This document shows, one piece after another, positions 50,265-59,585 of a stretch of 64,000 nucleotides of DNA. Source of the DNA: an uncultured bacterium (GTDB taxonomy: Bacteria; Cyanobacteriota; Vampirovibrionia; Gastranaerophilales; Gastranaerophilaceae). The stretch covers positions 29,515 through 93,514 of the forward strand of contig CASDOW010000012.1 of assembly GCA_949282195.1 (NCBI GenBank). Direction: 5' to 3'. The position numbers and the translations under genes were made by a program. The notes under the pieces were generated by a model, which was not told the DNA's origin, did not search any database, and saw only the letters and a program-made list of their open reading frames with translations. The stretch's first letter is position 1; each line of letters begins with the position of its first letter.

Positions 50265-51175
50265 GCTGCTTTTGTTGAGAATAAAACAACTTCTGATAAA
50301 ATATCCTGAAAATCTTGTGCTAAAATTTCGCTAAATTCTCTCGGGTCAATTTGAGCTAAGACGATTTGCGTTAATTCAACAGGGAGTTCCTGAATCATTG
50401 GAATTAAAAATTCGCTGTCTAGGGTGCTCATTAATTTGATTTTGTCTTCTTTCATGAGCATTTCCATAGGTGCTACAAGGTCATCTGCTTCAAATAACAG
50501 CAATAAATCCTCATCCTGACCCACAATACCGTTTATAAGATTTATTTTTTGTTCGCGTTCCATGGATAATAAAAAGTTTTGGAATTTTTTATCATCGAGA
50601 TTTTCTATATGTTCAAGATATTCTTTTTGGCTTTTACCTTCAAATTCCGGACCGTAGGTATAAGTCATGATTTTTTCAAGTGTTTTTTGATCAAGTGTTT
50701 CAAAATATTTTTGCGCATATCTTCTCTCTACGTCAGGTTGTTGCAAAAATACATCCATTGCATCATCTTGCATTAGAGAAAGAATATCAACAAGATTAAA
50801 TTTTTCAAAAACCATGCCCACGAGCTCTTCTTTTGGTAATAGTTTTGCCATAGACATTAATTTTTCTTCCGTAAAGAAATTAAGCCCTTTGGCCAATTGC
50901 TCTTGGGTTAAATATGGCAGCAATTTATCTATGTCATTTTCAGACATATTTTGCAAAATTATTAATTTATTTTCGATATTTGTTAATTTGAAGATTTCAA
51001 AAAGCTTATCAGGGTCAGAAAGTATTTTTTCGTAGTCTTGTGCTTTTTGGTTGCCCTGAGCCGCTTCAAGCTCCATAATTTCTTCTAAATCCTTGTTTGC
51101 ATATTGAGGAATTTTAGAAGGCGAAATACCGAAAAACTTGGTTAATAATGTGTAGTCTACGTTTAACTGAATCAT
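50261..51175 (-). CDS. All-helical repeat protein, MgtE-N/FliG-like (hypothetical)
   Basis: A 304-residue soluble protein made of short acidic helices. Repeated L-P/L-x-x-L-P units occur: LLPYLTQEQLAKGLNFF, AKLLPKEELVGMVFEKF and PMIQELPVELTQIVLAQI. The pattern resembles the armadillo-like MgtE N-domain and FliG-type helical repeats, so a motor-switch or scaffold role with FliN is possible. This is a weak inference. No catalytic residue stands out. It convergently overlaps lptF/G by 4 bases. Confidence 0.5.
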   Translation of the reverse strand: MIQLNVDYTLLTKFFGISPSKIPQYANKDLEEIMELEAAQGNQKAQDYEKILSDPDKLFEIFKLTNIENKLIILQNMSENDIDKLLPYLTQEQLAKGLNFFTEEKLMSMAKLLPKEELVGMVFEKFNLVDILSLMQDDAMDVFLQQPDVERRYAQKYFETLDQKTLEKIMTYTYGPEFEGKSQKEYLEHIENLDDKKFQNFLLSMEREQKINLINGIVGQDEDLLLLFEADDLVAPMEMLMKEDKIKLMSTLDSEFLIPMIQELPVELTQIVLAQIDPREFSEILAQDFQDILSEVVLFSTKAA

Positions 51176-51277
51176 TTTAATGCTTTCAATTTATATAAAA
51201 ATTATATATCCTTATATAAAAAAAGTATTTTTCCAGTTTCAAATTAACCGTTTTTGATAAATTGTAATATATCTTAA

Positions 51278-52531
51278 CTAAATAAATTTATGACTAAAGG
51301 TTTTTATTCCTTTTGCGTAATCATCAACAATATTGTTTGAGCCATATAGCTTATATTTGTATATCGTTAAGCCCTCAAGTCCGACAGGGCCTCTTGCGTG
51401 GGTTTTGTTTGTTGAAATTCCGACTTCGGCACCAAAACCGTATCTGTAACCGTCTGAAAATCTTGTGGAGCAGTTTGCAAATACAGATGATGAATCAACC
51501 AAATTCATAAATTTCTCAATATTTTCTTGATTTTTCGAAATGATTGAATCGGTGTGTCCTGAACCATATTTGTTTATGTGCTCAATTGCTTCATCTAAAT
51601 TATTAACAATTTTGATTGCTAAAATTCTATCGCCATATTCTTTATGGTAATCAAGAGGTTTTTCTATTATTTCAATGTCGCTTTTTTTGAGCGCTTCTTT
51701 TAATTCATCTATATAAGGATAGTTTTTGTGAATTAAAAGGGTTTCAACAGCATTACAAGCGCTTGGGTACTGTGTTTTAGCGTCAATGATGATTTTTTTT
51801 GTATTTTCAAAATCGGCACTTTCGTCTGTAAAAATATGACAAATTCCGCTGGCATGACCTAAAACGGGGATTTTTGTATTTTCCTGAATAAATTGTACAA
51901 GATTGTTTGAGCCTCTTGGAATAATTAAATCTATGTCTTTATCAAGGCTGAGCATTGTCTTTATGTCATCTCTTGAATAGACGGAATTAATTGTGTTTAG
52001 GGGCATGCCTGCTTCTTTTAGAGCTTCTTGTACAATTTCATGGAGAGCTTTATTTGTATTTTGACATTCGCTGCCGCCTTTTAAAATTGCGCAATTCCCT
52101 GATTTTATAACCAAAGAAGCGATTTGAATAAAGCAATCCGGTCTTGATTCGAAAATTACACCTATAACGCCGATTGGCGAAGAGATTTTTTTTAAAATAA
52201 GTCCTTCATCCAGTTCTTTTTGCCAGATTGGTTTATTAACAGGGTCATCAAGTTTGATTAAATCTTCTATTCCTTTGATTAATTCTCTTATTTTTGAGCC
52301 TTTTAATTTTAATCTGTCAAATGATGCAAGATTCATTTTATTTTCTTCTAAAAGTTGCTTGGCGTTATTTGAATCGGTTCGATTTGCAGCATATAGAAGT
52401 TCTTTTTTTTCAAGAAGCTTTTTTTTAATAAGTTCAAGAGCTTTGTTTTTGGTTTCGTTATCCAAGCTCATTGTTTTTAAAAAAGCCTCTTTGGCCTTAT
52501 GTGCAATAGTTATGATATTGTTTTCTTCCAT
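51278..52531 (-). CDS. proA: Glutamate-5-semialdehyde dehydrogenase
   Basis: ProA reduces gamma-glutamyl phosphate to glutamate semialdehyde in proline synthesis. The 417-residue protein carries the family markers IGVIFESRPD, KGGSECQNTN, and the catalytic Cys in YPSACNAVETLL. HARGPVGLEGLTIYKY closes the conserved C-terminal region. It follows proB by 10 bases on the same strand. Confidence 0.97.
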   Translation of the reverse strand: MEENNIITIAHKAKEAFLKTMSLDNETKNKALELIKKKLLEKKELLYAANRTDSNNAKQLLEENKMNLASFDRLKLKGSKIRELIKGIEDLIKLDDPVNKPIWQKELDEGLILKKISSPIGVIGVIFESRPDCFIQIASLVIKSGNCAILKGGSECQNTNKALHEIVQEALKEAGMPLNTINSVYSRDDIKTMLSLDKDIDLIIPRGSNNLVQFIQENTKIPVLGHASGICHIFTDESADFENTKKIIIDAKTQYPSACNAVETLLIHKNYPYIDELKEALKKSDIEIIEKPLDYHKEYGDRILAIKIVNNLDEAIEHINKYGSGHTDSIISKNQENIEKFMNLVDSSSVFANCSTRFSDGYRYGFGAEVGISTNKTHARGPVGLEGLTIYKYKLYGSNNIVDDYAKGIKTFSHKFI

Positions 52532-52541
52532 AATTCAATCC

Positions 52542-53648
52542 TTAAATTATAACCAGATTATCTTTAATCACTACATCATCGTCAAATTTATAGCCTAAAA
52601 TATCATCAATTTTATCGCTGTGTAATCCCTTAATTTTGGATATATCAGAAGAATTGTAGCTTGTAATGCCTCTTGCAAATTCGTTTTTGTTTTCATCTAA
52701 AATTGATATGACATCTCCTCTGTTAAAATTGCCTGATACAGATGTGATACCTATTGAAAGTAAGCTTTTTTGATGTTTAACTATTGCTTCTTTTGCTCCA
52801 TTGTTAACGGTTATTGAGCCCATGATGTTTGTAGCATAAGCTATCCAGCGTTTTTTGTGGGAAAGATTTTGATTAGGTAAAAATACAGTGCCTACATTTT
52901 CATCAAATATTTTTCTTACAATTCCGGGGATTTTGCCGTTTACGATTTTGGCATATAATCCGCTTGTTGTAGCTACTTTTGCGCCGATTAACTTGGTTAT
53001 CATACCGCCTCTGCCACCTTCTGATGCGCCTTGAGCCAGTTTTTCTATTTTTGGCGTAACCTTTTCAACTTGTTTTATTAATTTGGCGTCATCGTAGATT
53101 TTTGGATTTTTGTCATACAATCCGTTGATATCTGAAACCATAACCAATAAATCTGCGTCCAGTTTAGAAGCAACAATAGCCGATAATTTATCATTATCGG
53201 AAAAACTTGCATGTTCTAATTCAGAAGGTGAAACTGCGTCATTTTGATTGATAATCGGTATAACTTTGTTTTCAAGTAATTTGTTAAGTGTTAATCTTAA
53301 AGACAGATATTTTTTTCTGTTTGAAAAGTCGTCTTCCACTAAAAGAATTTGCGAGGTTGTAATTCCGTATTTTTCAAAGCCGTCTTGCCACATACTCATA
53401 AGTAATGGCTGACCTACGCTTGCGGCAGCTTGCTTTAGGGTGGTTGAGCCGGATGTATCAATGTTTAGTTTTTTAGCGCCTAACCCAACTGCACCTGAGG
53501 TTACAATGAGAATTTCTTTACCTTGTTTAAAAAGATAGGAAATATCTTCAATAAAAGAATAAAGATGAGAAAGAGAGATTTCTCCGTCTTCATTTCTTAA
53601 AATATTTGTACCGAATTTAAATACTATTCTTTTGGAATTTTTTATCAT
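52542..53648 (-). CDS. proB: Glutamate 5-kinase with PUA domain
   Basis: ProB phosphorylates glutamate at the start of proline synthesis. The 368 residues hold the amino-acid-kinase fold (FKFGTNIL, VTSGAVGLGAKKL, INQNDAVSP, SDINGLY, EGGRGGMITK) and a C-terminal PUA domain (~275-368). The PUA form is typical of full-length ProB. Its start overlaps the ald stop in an ATGA-type junction. Confidence 0.97.
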   Translation of the reverse strand: MIKNSKRIVFKFGTNILRNEDGEISLSHLYSFIEDISYLFKQGKEILIVTSGAVGLGAKKLNIDTSGSTTLKQAAASVGQPLLMSMWQDGFEKYGITTSQILLVEDDFSNRKKYLSLRLTLNKLLENKVIPIINQNDAVSPSELEHASFSDNDKLSAIVASKLDADLLVMVSDINGLYDKNPKIYDDAKLIKQVEKVTPKIEKLAQGASEGGRGGMITKLIGAKVATTSGLYAKIVNGKIPGIVRKIFDENVGTVFLPNQNLSHKKRWIAYATNIMGSITVNNGAKEAIVKHQKSLLSIGITSVSGNFNRGDVISILDENKNEFARGITSYNSSDISKIKGLHSDKIDDILGYKFDDDVVIKDNLVII

Positions 53649-54781
53649 TTTATTTTAAAACCTACCAAAAGCTCGATTTGGGTGAATTCTTGGTTTAGAG
53701 AGTCTGCAACCGATTGATTGGTTATTTCTCCGTTGAAAGTAGTGACACCATTAGACAGGTCTTGATTTTCTTTTATTGATTCAATAAGACCTTTTTCGCC
53801 TAAAGATTTCAAATATGGATACATTGCGTATGAATAAGCATATGAGGCGGTTTTAGGAACTGCTGAAGGAATGTTCGGAATGGCACAATGCAGTATTCCA
53901 TGTTTTTCATATATGGGTTCTTCGAGTGAAGTACATCTATCAATTGTTTCAACATTTCCGCCTTGGTCAATTGCCACATCAACAATAACAGAACCTTTTT
54001 TCATCTCTTTTACAACGCTTTCGGGGATAATTTTCGGTGCAACATGGGATGATTTTAATACACATGTTATTAAAAGGTCTGCTTTTGGAACTTCTTGGGC
54101 AATTTTTGCAGGGTTGCAGTAGTGTGTTTTGATTGAAGTTCCGTAAATTCCGTCAATTAAAACAAGTCTTTTGGGATTTACATCAAAAATGGAAACATCT
54201 GCACCCATTCCTATTGCTGTTTGCGCTGCATTTCTTCCTACAACTCCTGCTCCTATGATGATAACTTTTCCCGGTTGAACCCCCGGAACTCCTGATAAAA
54301 GCACGCCTGAGCCGCCATTTGTTGTTTCAAGAAATCTTGCACCAATTTGTACGGATAATCTTCCCGCTACTTCCGACATAGGAGTTAAAAGCGGCAATTG
54401 ACCGTCCTCTGTTTTAATTGATTCGGAAGCAATTGTTATAACTTTTTTCTTTAGAAGTTCTTTTGTAAGTTCCGGCTCAACGGCAAGGTGAAGATATGAA
54501 AATATAACTAAATCAGGTCTAAAATACTGATATTCTGAGGGTTGCGGCTCTTTAACCTTTAGTATTACTTTAGAATTTTGCCACACTTCTCTGGCATCTT
54601 TGACCAGTGTTGCGCCATTTTGGATATAATCTTCGTCGCTAAAGCCTGATAATACTCCCGCTCCTGACTCTATTAATACGCTAAAACCGTCAGAATTAAG
54701 CATCGCAACTACATCAGGAGTTATAGCAACTCTTGTTTCGCCTTTTTTTAATTCTTTGACAACACCAAAATTATATTTCAT
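53645..54781 (-). CDS. ald: Alanine dehydrogenase
   Basis: Ald interconverts alanine with pyruvate and ammonia using NAD. The 378 residues start VVKELKKGETRVAITP and include TPMSEVAGRLSVQIGARFLE (parts), KVIIIGAGVVGRNAA (Rossmann loop), and CAIPNIPSAVPKTASYA. It is first in a likely ald-proB-proA operon, giving alanine and proline functions together. A GAGG ribosome site is present. Confidence 0.96.
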   Translation of the reverse strand: MKYNFGVVKELKKGETRVAITPDVVAMLNSDGFSVLIESGAGVLSGFSDEDYIQNGATLVKDAREVWQNSKVILKVKEPQPSEYQYFRPDLVIFSYLHLAVEPELTKELLKKKVITIASESIKTEDGQLPLLTPMSEVAGRLSVQIGARFLETTNGGSGVLLSGVPGVQPGKVIIIGAGVVGRNAAQTAIGMGADVSIFDVNPKRLVLIDGIYGTSIKTHYCNPAKIAQEVPKADLLITCVLKSSHVAPKIIPESVVKEMKKGSVIVDVAIDQGGNVETIDRCTSLEEPIYEKHGILHCAIPNIPSAVPKTASYAYSYAMYPYLKSLGEKGLIESIKENQDLSNGVTTFNGEITNQSVADSLNQEFTQIELLVGFKIK

Positions 54782-54851
54782 ATAGCCTCATCTTATAATA
54801 TTTTGATTAATTTTAACATTCTTGAAATATTATTGCAATTGTATAAATATC

Positions 54852-55100
54852 TTACTCTGCAATTTCTTCGTATAGTGTATTTGCAATATTTATAGGTACA
54901 TTTCCTATTGGAATAATTAATACTTTATAGGATTTTGTCGTGTTTTTATATTCAATTGAAATAATATCTCCGACTTTTAATTGCTTAGCTGGTTTTGCGG
55001 GGTTATTATTAACAAAAACCCTTGCCGAATCGCAAACATCATTCGCTACCGTTCTTCTTTTTATCAGTCTTGAAACTTTTAAAAATTTGTCTAAGCGCAT
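54852..55100 (-). CDS. S4-domain RNA-binding protein (RqcP/Hsp15-like)
   Basis: An 82-residue S4 protein: MRLDKFLKVSRLIKRRTVAN, then VFVNNNPAKPAKQLKVGD. Bacterial relatives are RqcP (YabO), which drives alanine tailing in stalled-ribosome rescue, and Hsp15. The size and single S4 domain fit RqcP. It overlaps the PfkB kinase gene by 10 bases. RqcH is not in the window. Confidence 0.85.
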   Translation of the reverse strand: MRLDKFLKVSRLIKRRTVANDVCDSARVFVNNNPAKPAKQLKVGDIISIEYKNTTKSYKVLIIPIGNVPINIANTLYEEIAE

Positions 55101-56140
55101 ATAACTTTCACCTTGAAATCAGGAGCTTGTTTTATTTTTTCTTCTATTTCATCAAAAGTTAAAAAGCCTTCTTGAGCGCCAAAATGTGTGCAAACAGAAG
55201 CGGAATTAATGGTCGCATATTTAAGGGCTTTTTCTATATCCCAATTGTATTTATCCATTGAAGCACAGAAGGTGGATGAAAAAGCATCCCCTGCGCCAAG
55301 AGTTGAAACAACAACAGCGGGATACACAGGGCAAATATAGATTTTTTCGCCGTCATAGCAATACACTCCGTTTTTGCCGTCTGTGATAACGACAATAGCT
55401 TTTGTATTTCCTCTCAAGGCTTTCAACATTGCCACAATATCAGGGTGAATTTCTTCTTTTGAGAATTTTAGTTCTTTAGTATCTTGTCTGATTTGAATTT
55501 TAGTAACCATTGTTGCTTCTTCCTTATTCATAACAACAATTTGAGCTGTTTTTAGAATTTTAGAGAAGTATTTTGCACCCTTTTTAAGTGCAGTTGTTCC
55601 TGCATTTATTGCAAGATTGATTTTATTTTCTTCACAGAATTTTGATATTTTGTCTAAAATTTTATTGCTATCGCCTGAAAGAGGTGAAACATATACCCAA
55701 CGAGAGTTTTTAATTGCGTTAAAGTTAACTTCTTTTTCATGAACATGGGCATTGGCGCCTCTATGAGCTAAAACTGTTCTATCGCCCTGAAAGCTTACAA
55801 GAACAATTGAAAAACCTGTTAAATATTTATTGGAATCGATAATATTCATAATGTCAATTCCTGATTTAGCAAGTTTTAGTTTAATTACATTGTTTAATTC
55901 ATCATTTCCGAGTTTGATTATTGTTGAAGTTTTGCAGCCTAAATTAGCAAAGTTGGTTGCCGTATTAACTGCACCCCCTCCAAGATTTTTTGAAAAATCC
56001 GCAATTTCTGTTTTGGCACCATATGGAAAAGACATAAATTCGCTTTTTTTAGCCATTTGACTAACCGTAACAATGCTTGCAACATCGGATTGCACAAAAA
56101 CATCTTGAGTTGCCGAACCGATAGTTATAAAATCATACAT
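55091..56140 (-). CDS. PfkB/ribokinase-family sugar kinase
   Basis: A 349-residue kinase. Its family marks are GGGAVNTATNFANLG near residue 53, and TLGAGDAFSSTFCAS (~300-314), with the catalytic Asp in GAGD. It probably phosphorylates a sugar or nucleoside; the substrate cannot be read. An AAGGAG ribosome site is present. It is divergent from recF. Confidence 0.88.
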   Translation of the reverse strand: MYDFITIGSATQDVFVQSDVASIVTVSQMAKKSEFMSFPYGAKTEIADFSKNLGGGAVNTATNFANLGCKTSTIIKLGNDELNNVIKLKLAKSGIDIMNIIDSNKYLTGFSIVLVSFQGDRTVLAHRGANAHVHEKEVNFNAIKNSRWVYVSPLSGDSNKILDKISKFCEENKINLAINAGTTALKKGAKYFSKILKTAQIVVMNKEEATMVTKIQIRQDTKELKFSKEEIHPDIVAMLKALRGNTKAIVVITDGKNGVYCYDGEKIYICPVYPAVVVSTLGAGDAFSSTFCASMDKYNWDIEKALKYATINSASVCTHFGAQEGFLTFDEIEEKIKQAPDFKVKVICA

Positions 56141-56178
56141 AATTTTGCTCCTTCAAGACTTTATTATACAATAATAAT

Positions 56179-57270
56179 ATGAAATTGAAAAAATTAATTT
56201 TGAAAAATTACAGAAATTATGAAGATTTTGAATACAATTTTTCAAAAAATAAAACTCTTATAATCGGAAAAAATGCCCAAGGCAAAACAAATATTCTGGA
56301 GGCAATTTTTTATCTTTGTACATTGGATTCTTCAAGGATTAAAAAAGATTTGGAATTAATTCGTTTTGGTTGTGATAATTCTGTTATTAGGGCAGATGTT
56401 TTAAGGCAAGAAGTTGATTTAGAACTTGAGGTTATTATTAACCCTCCGAAAAATAAAATTTTAAAGGTGAATGGAATTAAAAAAACAAAATCAAAAGATT
56501 TTTCAAGAATTTTATCAGGGGTTAATTTTTCGTCTTCCGATTTGCTTTTGTTGAGAGGAGAGCCTCAAAACAGAAGAAAATGGCTTGATTTAGCTATTTT
56601 TCAGGTTTATCCTTTGTATGGTGATAAATTATCGAAATTTAACAAAATTCGTCTTCAAAAAGCAAATTATTTAATGCAGGGGATGATTAATCCTGATATG
56701 CTTGATGTTTTTAATCAGCAATTTGCAATTGCAAGTGCAAATGTAATTTTTCTTAGAAAAAAATATCTTTTAGAACTGGAAAAAATTGCCAAAATTAAAC
56801 ACTCTTCAATGGCTGAAAATGAAGTGCTTTCCTTAAAATATAAATCGATAGTTGATGAATTTATGTCTGTTGGTGAATTAAATGATTTAATTTATGAAAA
56901 ACTGAACGAAATTAAACAGGAAGAAATCAGGAAAGCCCAATGTTTAATCGGTGCTCATAGAGATGATATTGATTTTTATATAAATGAAATTGATTCAAAA
57001 AAATATGCTTCTCAAGGTCAACAAAGAACAATTGTTTTGGCGCTGAAGCTGGCTGAGCTTCAAATAATCAAAGAAAAAATAAAAGAAACCCCTTTATTGC
57101 TGTTGGATGATGTTTTGGCTGAGCTTGATAACATCAGGCAAAATTATCTTTTAGGAGCAATCGATGCGGATGTTCAAATGATAATAACAAGTGTTGATAC
57201 TTTGGCTTTTGATGATGAATTTTTAAAAGATGTTGATATAATAAAAATATCAAAAGGCATGATTGTGTAA
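56179..57270 (+). CDS. recF: DNA repair/recombination protein RecF
   Basis: RecF is an SMC-like ATPase that loads RecA at gaps. The 363 residues show IGKNAQGKTNILEA (Walker A), SSDLLLLRGEPQNRRKWLD, IGAHRDDIDF, SQGQQRTIVLALKLAEL (signature) and PLLLLDDVLAELD (Walker B). TACAAT at 56167-56172 puts +1 on the start codon, and no ribosome site is present. Confidence 0.96.
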   Translation: MKLKKLILKNYRNYEDFEYNFSKNKTLIIGKNAQGKTNILEAIFYLCTLDSSRIKKDLELIRFGCDNSVIRADVLRQEVDLELEVIINPPKNKILKVNGIKKTKSKDFSRILSGVNFSSSDLLLLRGEPQNRRKWLDLAIFQVYPLYGDKLSKFNKIRLQKANYLMQGMINPDMLDVFNQQFAIASANVIFLRKKYLLELEKIAKIKHSSMAENEVLSLKYKSIVDEFMSVGELNDLIYEKLNEIKQEEIRKAQCLIGAHRDDIDFYINEIDSKKYASQGQQRTIVLALKLAELQIIKEKIKETPLLLLDDVLAELDNIRQNYLLGAIDADVQMIITSVDTLAFDDEFLKDVDIIKISKGMIV

Positions 57271-57329
57271 CAGTTTTTGCTTAAGTGTCTGGATTTATGA
57301 TATATTAAAAATATAGTTTTAGTTGCAAG

Positions 57330-59585
57330 ATGGGTATGAAAAAATTAAACATAGCTTTTATATGGCATTTTCATCAGCCGAACTATCAATCTAAATATGA
57401 TAGTGATTTTTTGTTGCCATGGGTAAGGCTTCATGCTTCAAAAGATTATCTTGATATGTTGAAAAAAATAGATAAGTTCAAAAATATCAAGCTTAATTTT
57501 AATTTTTCACCTATTTTATTAAGTTCTTTGCAAAAGTATGCCCAAGGAGCTAAAGACCTGCATTTAAGGCTGTTAATAAAAGATGAAAATCAATTAAGCG
57601 ATGAAGATAAAATATTTATTTTGAATAATTATTTTGATTTAAATTATAAAAATATGGTTTTAGCTCGTCCTTATTTTACAAATTTGTATAATAAAAGGGC
57701 TGATGCTAAAGAGCTAAATCTTGAAATGTTTAATTTGCAAGAATATTGCGATATTATGGCAAATTTTACTCTTTGTTGGATAGATAAGAGTTTTTGTGAT
57801 GATTATCCGAATTTGGCTTATTTATTCCAAAAAGAAAAAAATTACACCCTTGAAGAAAGAAGTGAAATTTATGAAATCCAGCTGGATATTATAAAAAGAA
57901 TTTTAAAAGAATATAAAACTTATCAGGATTTAAATAAAATAGAAGTTTCAATAAGTCCTTATTATCATCCGATTTTACCCTTGTTATTTGATTTTAAAAA
58001 TAAAGAAATAAAAGATTTTGAAAATTTGCCTGAGGGTTTTTCAAGAGAAAAAGATGCAAAAGAGCAAATTGCGCTTGGTATAAAAAAATATGTTGAAATT
58101 TTCGGCAGAAATCCTCATGGCATGTGGTTATCGGAACAATGTGTCTGTCCAAAAAGCACTGAATTATTGTCTAAAATGGGGCTGAATTGGACAGTATTAG
58201 ACGAGGGTATACTTTCAAAAACAACTAAAAATGAATTCATACGCGATTTTGAGGGCAACTTGGAAAACCCCTTTAATTTAAATATAAATTATAAAACAAA
58301 AAGTAAATATCCTTTAAACATTTTATTTGCTGATTCGTTTTTTGCTAATCTTTTGAATTTCGGCTACGGCAATTATGACTCTGTTAATGCAGCGAATGAT
58401 ATTTATGAAAAAATTAAAACAATTCAATCAAAATTACAAAGTTCTCCTAAGGAAAACCATATTTTAACTATTGCAATGGATGGAGAAAATTGTTGGGAAA
58501 CATATCAGGATGACGGAACAAAATTTTTGGAAACTTTTTATGGGTTAATTGATTCCGATGAAACTCTTGAAACGGTTCTTGTGAATGATTTTGTTGTTAA
58601 TAATCCCCCCGAAACGCTTGAAAATCTTAAATCGGGTTCTTGGATAAACAGGAATTTTGATTTGTGGATAGGTGAACCCACCAAGAATGTTGCTTGGCTT
58701 TATTTATCAAGCGTTTGCGCTGATTATGATAAATATTCAAAAAAACTTATAAATTCCATTAAAACCCAAGAAGATAAAAAAATATGTTCAATAAGAATTA
58801 AAAATGCCAGACAGGAACTTTTGATTGCGCAAGGAAGCGATTGGTATTGGTGGTATGGTGAGCCGAATGAATCAAAAAGCGACAGCATTTTTGATTATTT
58901 ATTTAGAAGTCATTTAATGAATGTTTATGAGATTTTAGGGCTTGAAGTGCCTCAATATTTAAACATGCCTTTATCGAATGCATCAACTCGTCCTTTAAGA
59001 AATCCAACCAAACAAATCAGTCCGTCTTTGACTTGTTGTAATACGGATGAAAATGATGAATGGGACAATGCGGGGTATATTTTTATTCCGGACGGTCCGA
59101 CGGCGAATATGTCAAGATTGGTTAAAAATATTCATTTTGGTTTTGATAAAGACTATTTATATTTTAGATTTGAATTAAATAAAAAATCTCCCAAAATCAA
59201 TTATCAAGCAATTGAAAACCAGATTGCAATATATTTCTTTTATGAAAACAGCAGATATTTTTCACCTGTTCGTTTTGTAAATAAAAATGAAAATTTTTAT
59301 CCGATTATAAAAAAACATTTTTCAAACGAGTTAAGATTTGTGTTTGATGAAAAGAAAATATCAAGAATATTTTTTAATAGAGCCTTGCCTTACGGTTTAT
59401 GGTGTCAAGAGGTTGCGAAAAAATCAAAAATTGTATATAGAGATGTAATTGAATTAAAAATTGCTTTTGAAGATTTAGCTTTTGCAACTAAAGAGTTTTC
59501 ATTTTGCATTATAGATGCTTCCAATGAATTGATTAACGAGGTTTATCCTCAAGATGTTATGATTAATATTAAAATAGAAGATTAA
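57330..59585 (+). CDS. GH57-family glycoside hydrolase/glucanotransferase
   Basis: A 751-residue cytoplasmic enzyme. The GH57 N-terminal mark FIWHFHQPNY and the GMWLSEQCVCP segment (catalytic Glu region) are clear; AMDGENCWE is a further family block. The long C-terminal part (~560-750) has a domain seen in some GH57 members. GH57 enzymes include 4-alpha-glucanotransferases, amylopullulanases and branching enzymes; which one is unclear. An ATG at 57336 is an alternative start. Confidence 0.88.
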   Translation: MGMKKLNIAFIWHFHQPNYQSKYDSDFLLPWVRLHASKDYLDMLKKIDKFKNIKLNFNFSPILLSSLQKYAQGAKDLHLRLLIKDENQLSDEDKIFILNNYFDLNYKNMVLARPYFTNLYNKRADAKELNLEMFNLQEYCDIMANFTLCWIDKSFCDDYPNLAYLFQKEKNYTLEERSEIYEIQLDIIKRILKEYKTYQDLNKIEVSISPYYHPILPLLFDFKNKEIKDFENLPEGFSREKDAKEQIALGIKKYVEIFGRNPHGMWLSEQCVCPKSTELLSKMGLNWTVLDEGILSKTTKNEFIRDFEGNLENPFNLNINYKTKSKYPLNILFADSFFANLLNFGYGNYDSVNAANDIYEKIKTIQSKLQSSPKENHILTIAMDGENCWETYQDDGTKFLETFYGLIDSDETLETVLVNDFVVNNPPETLENLKSGSWINRNFDLWIGEPTKNVAWLYLSSVCADYDKYSKKLINSIKTQEDKKICSIRIKNARQELLIAQGSDWYWWYGEPNESKSDSIFDYLFRSHLMNVYEILGLEVPQYLNMPLSNASTRPLRNPTKQISPSLTCCNTDENDEWDNAGYIFIPDGPTANMSRLVKNIHFGFDKDYLYFRFELNKKSPKINYQAIENQIAIYFFYENSRYFSPVRFVNKNENFYPIIKKHFSNELRFVFDEKKISRIFFNRALPYGLWCQEVAKKSKIVYRDVIELKIAFEDLAFATKEFSFCIIDASNELINEVYPQDVMINIKIED

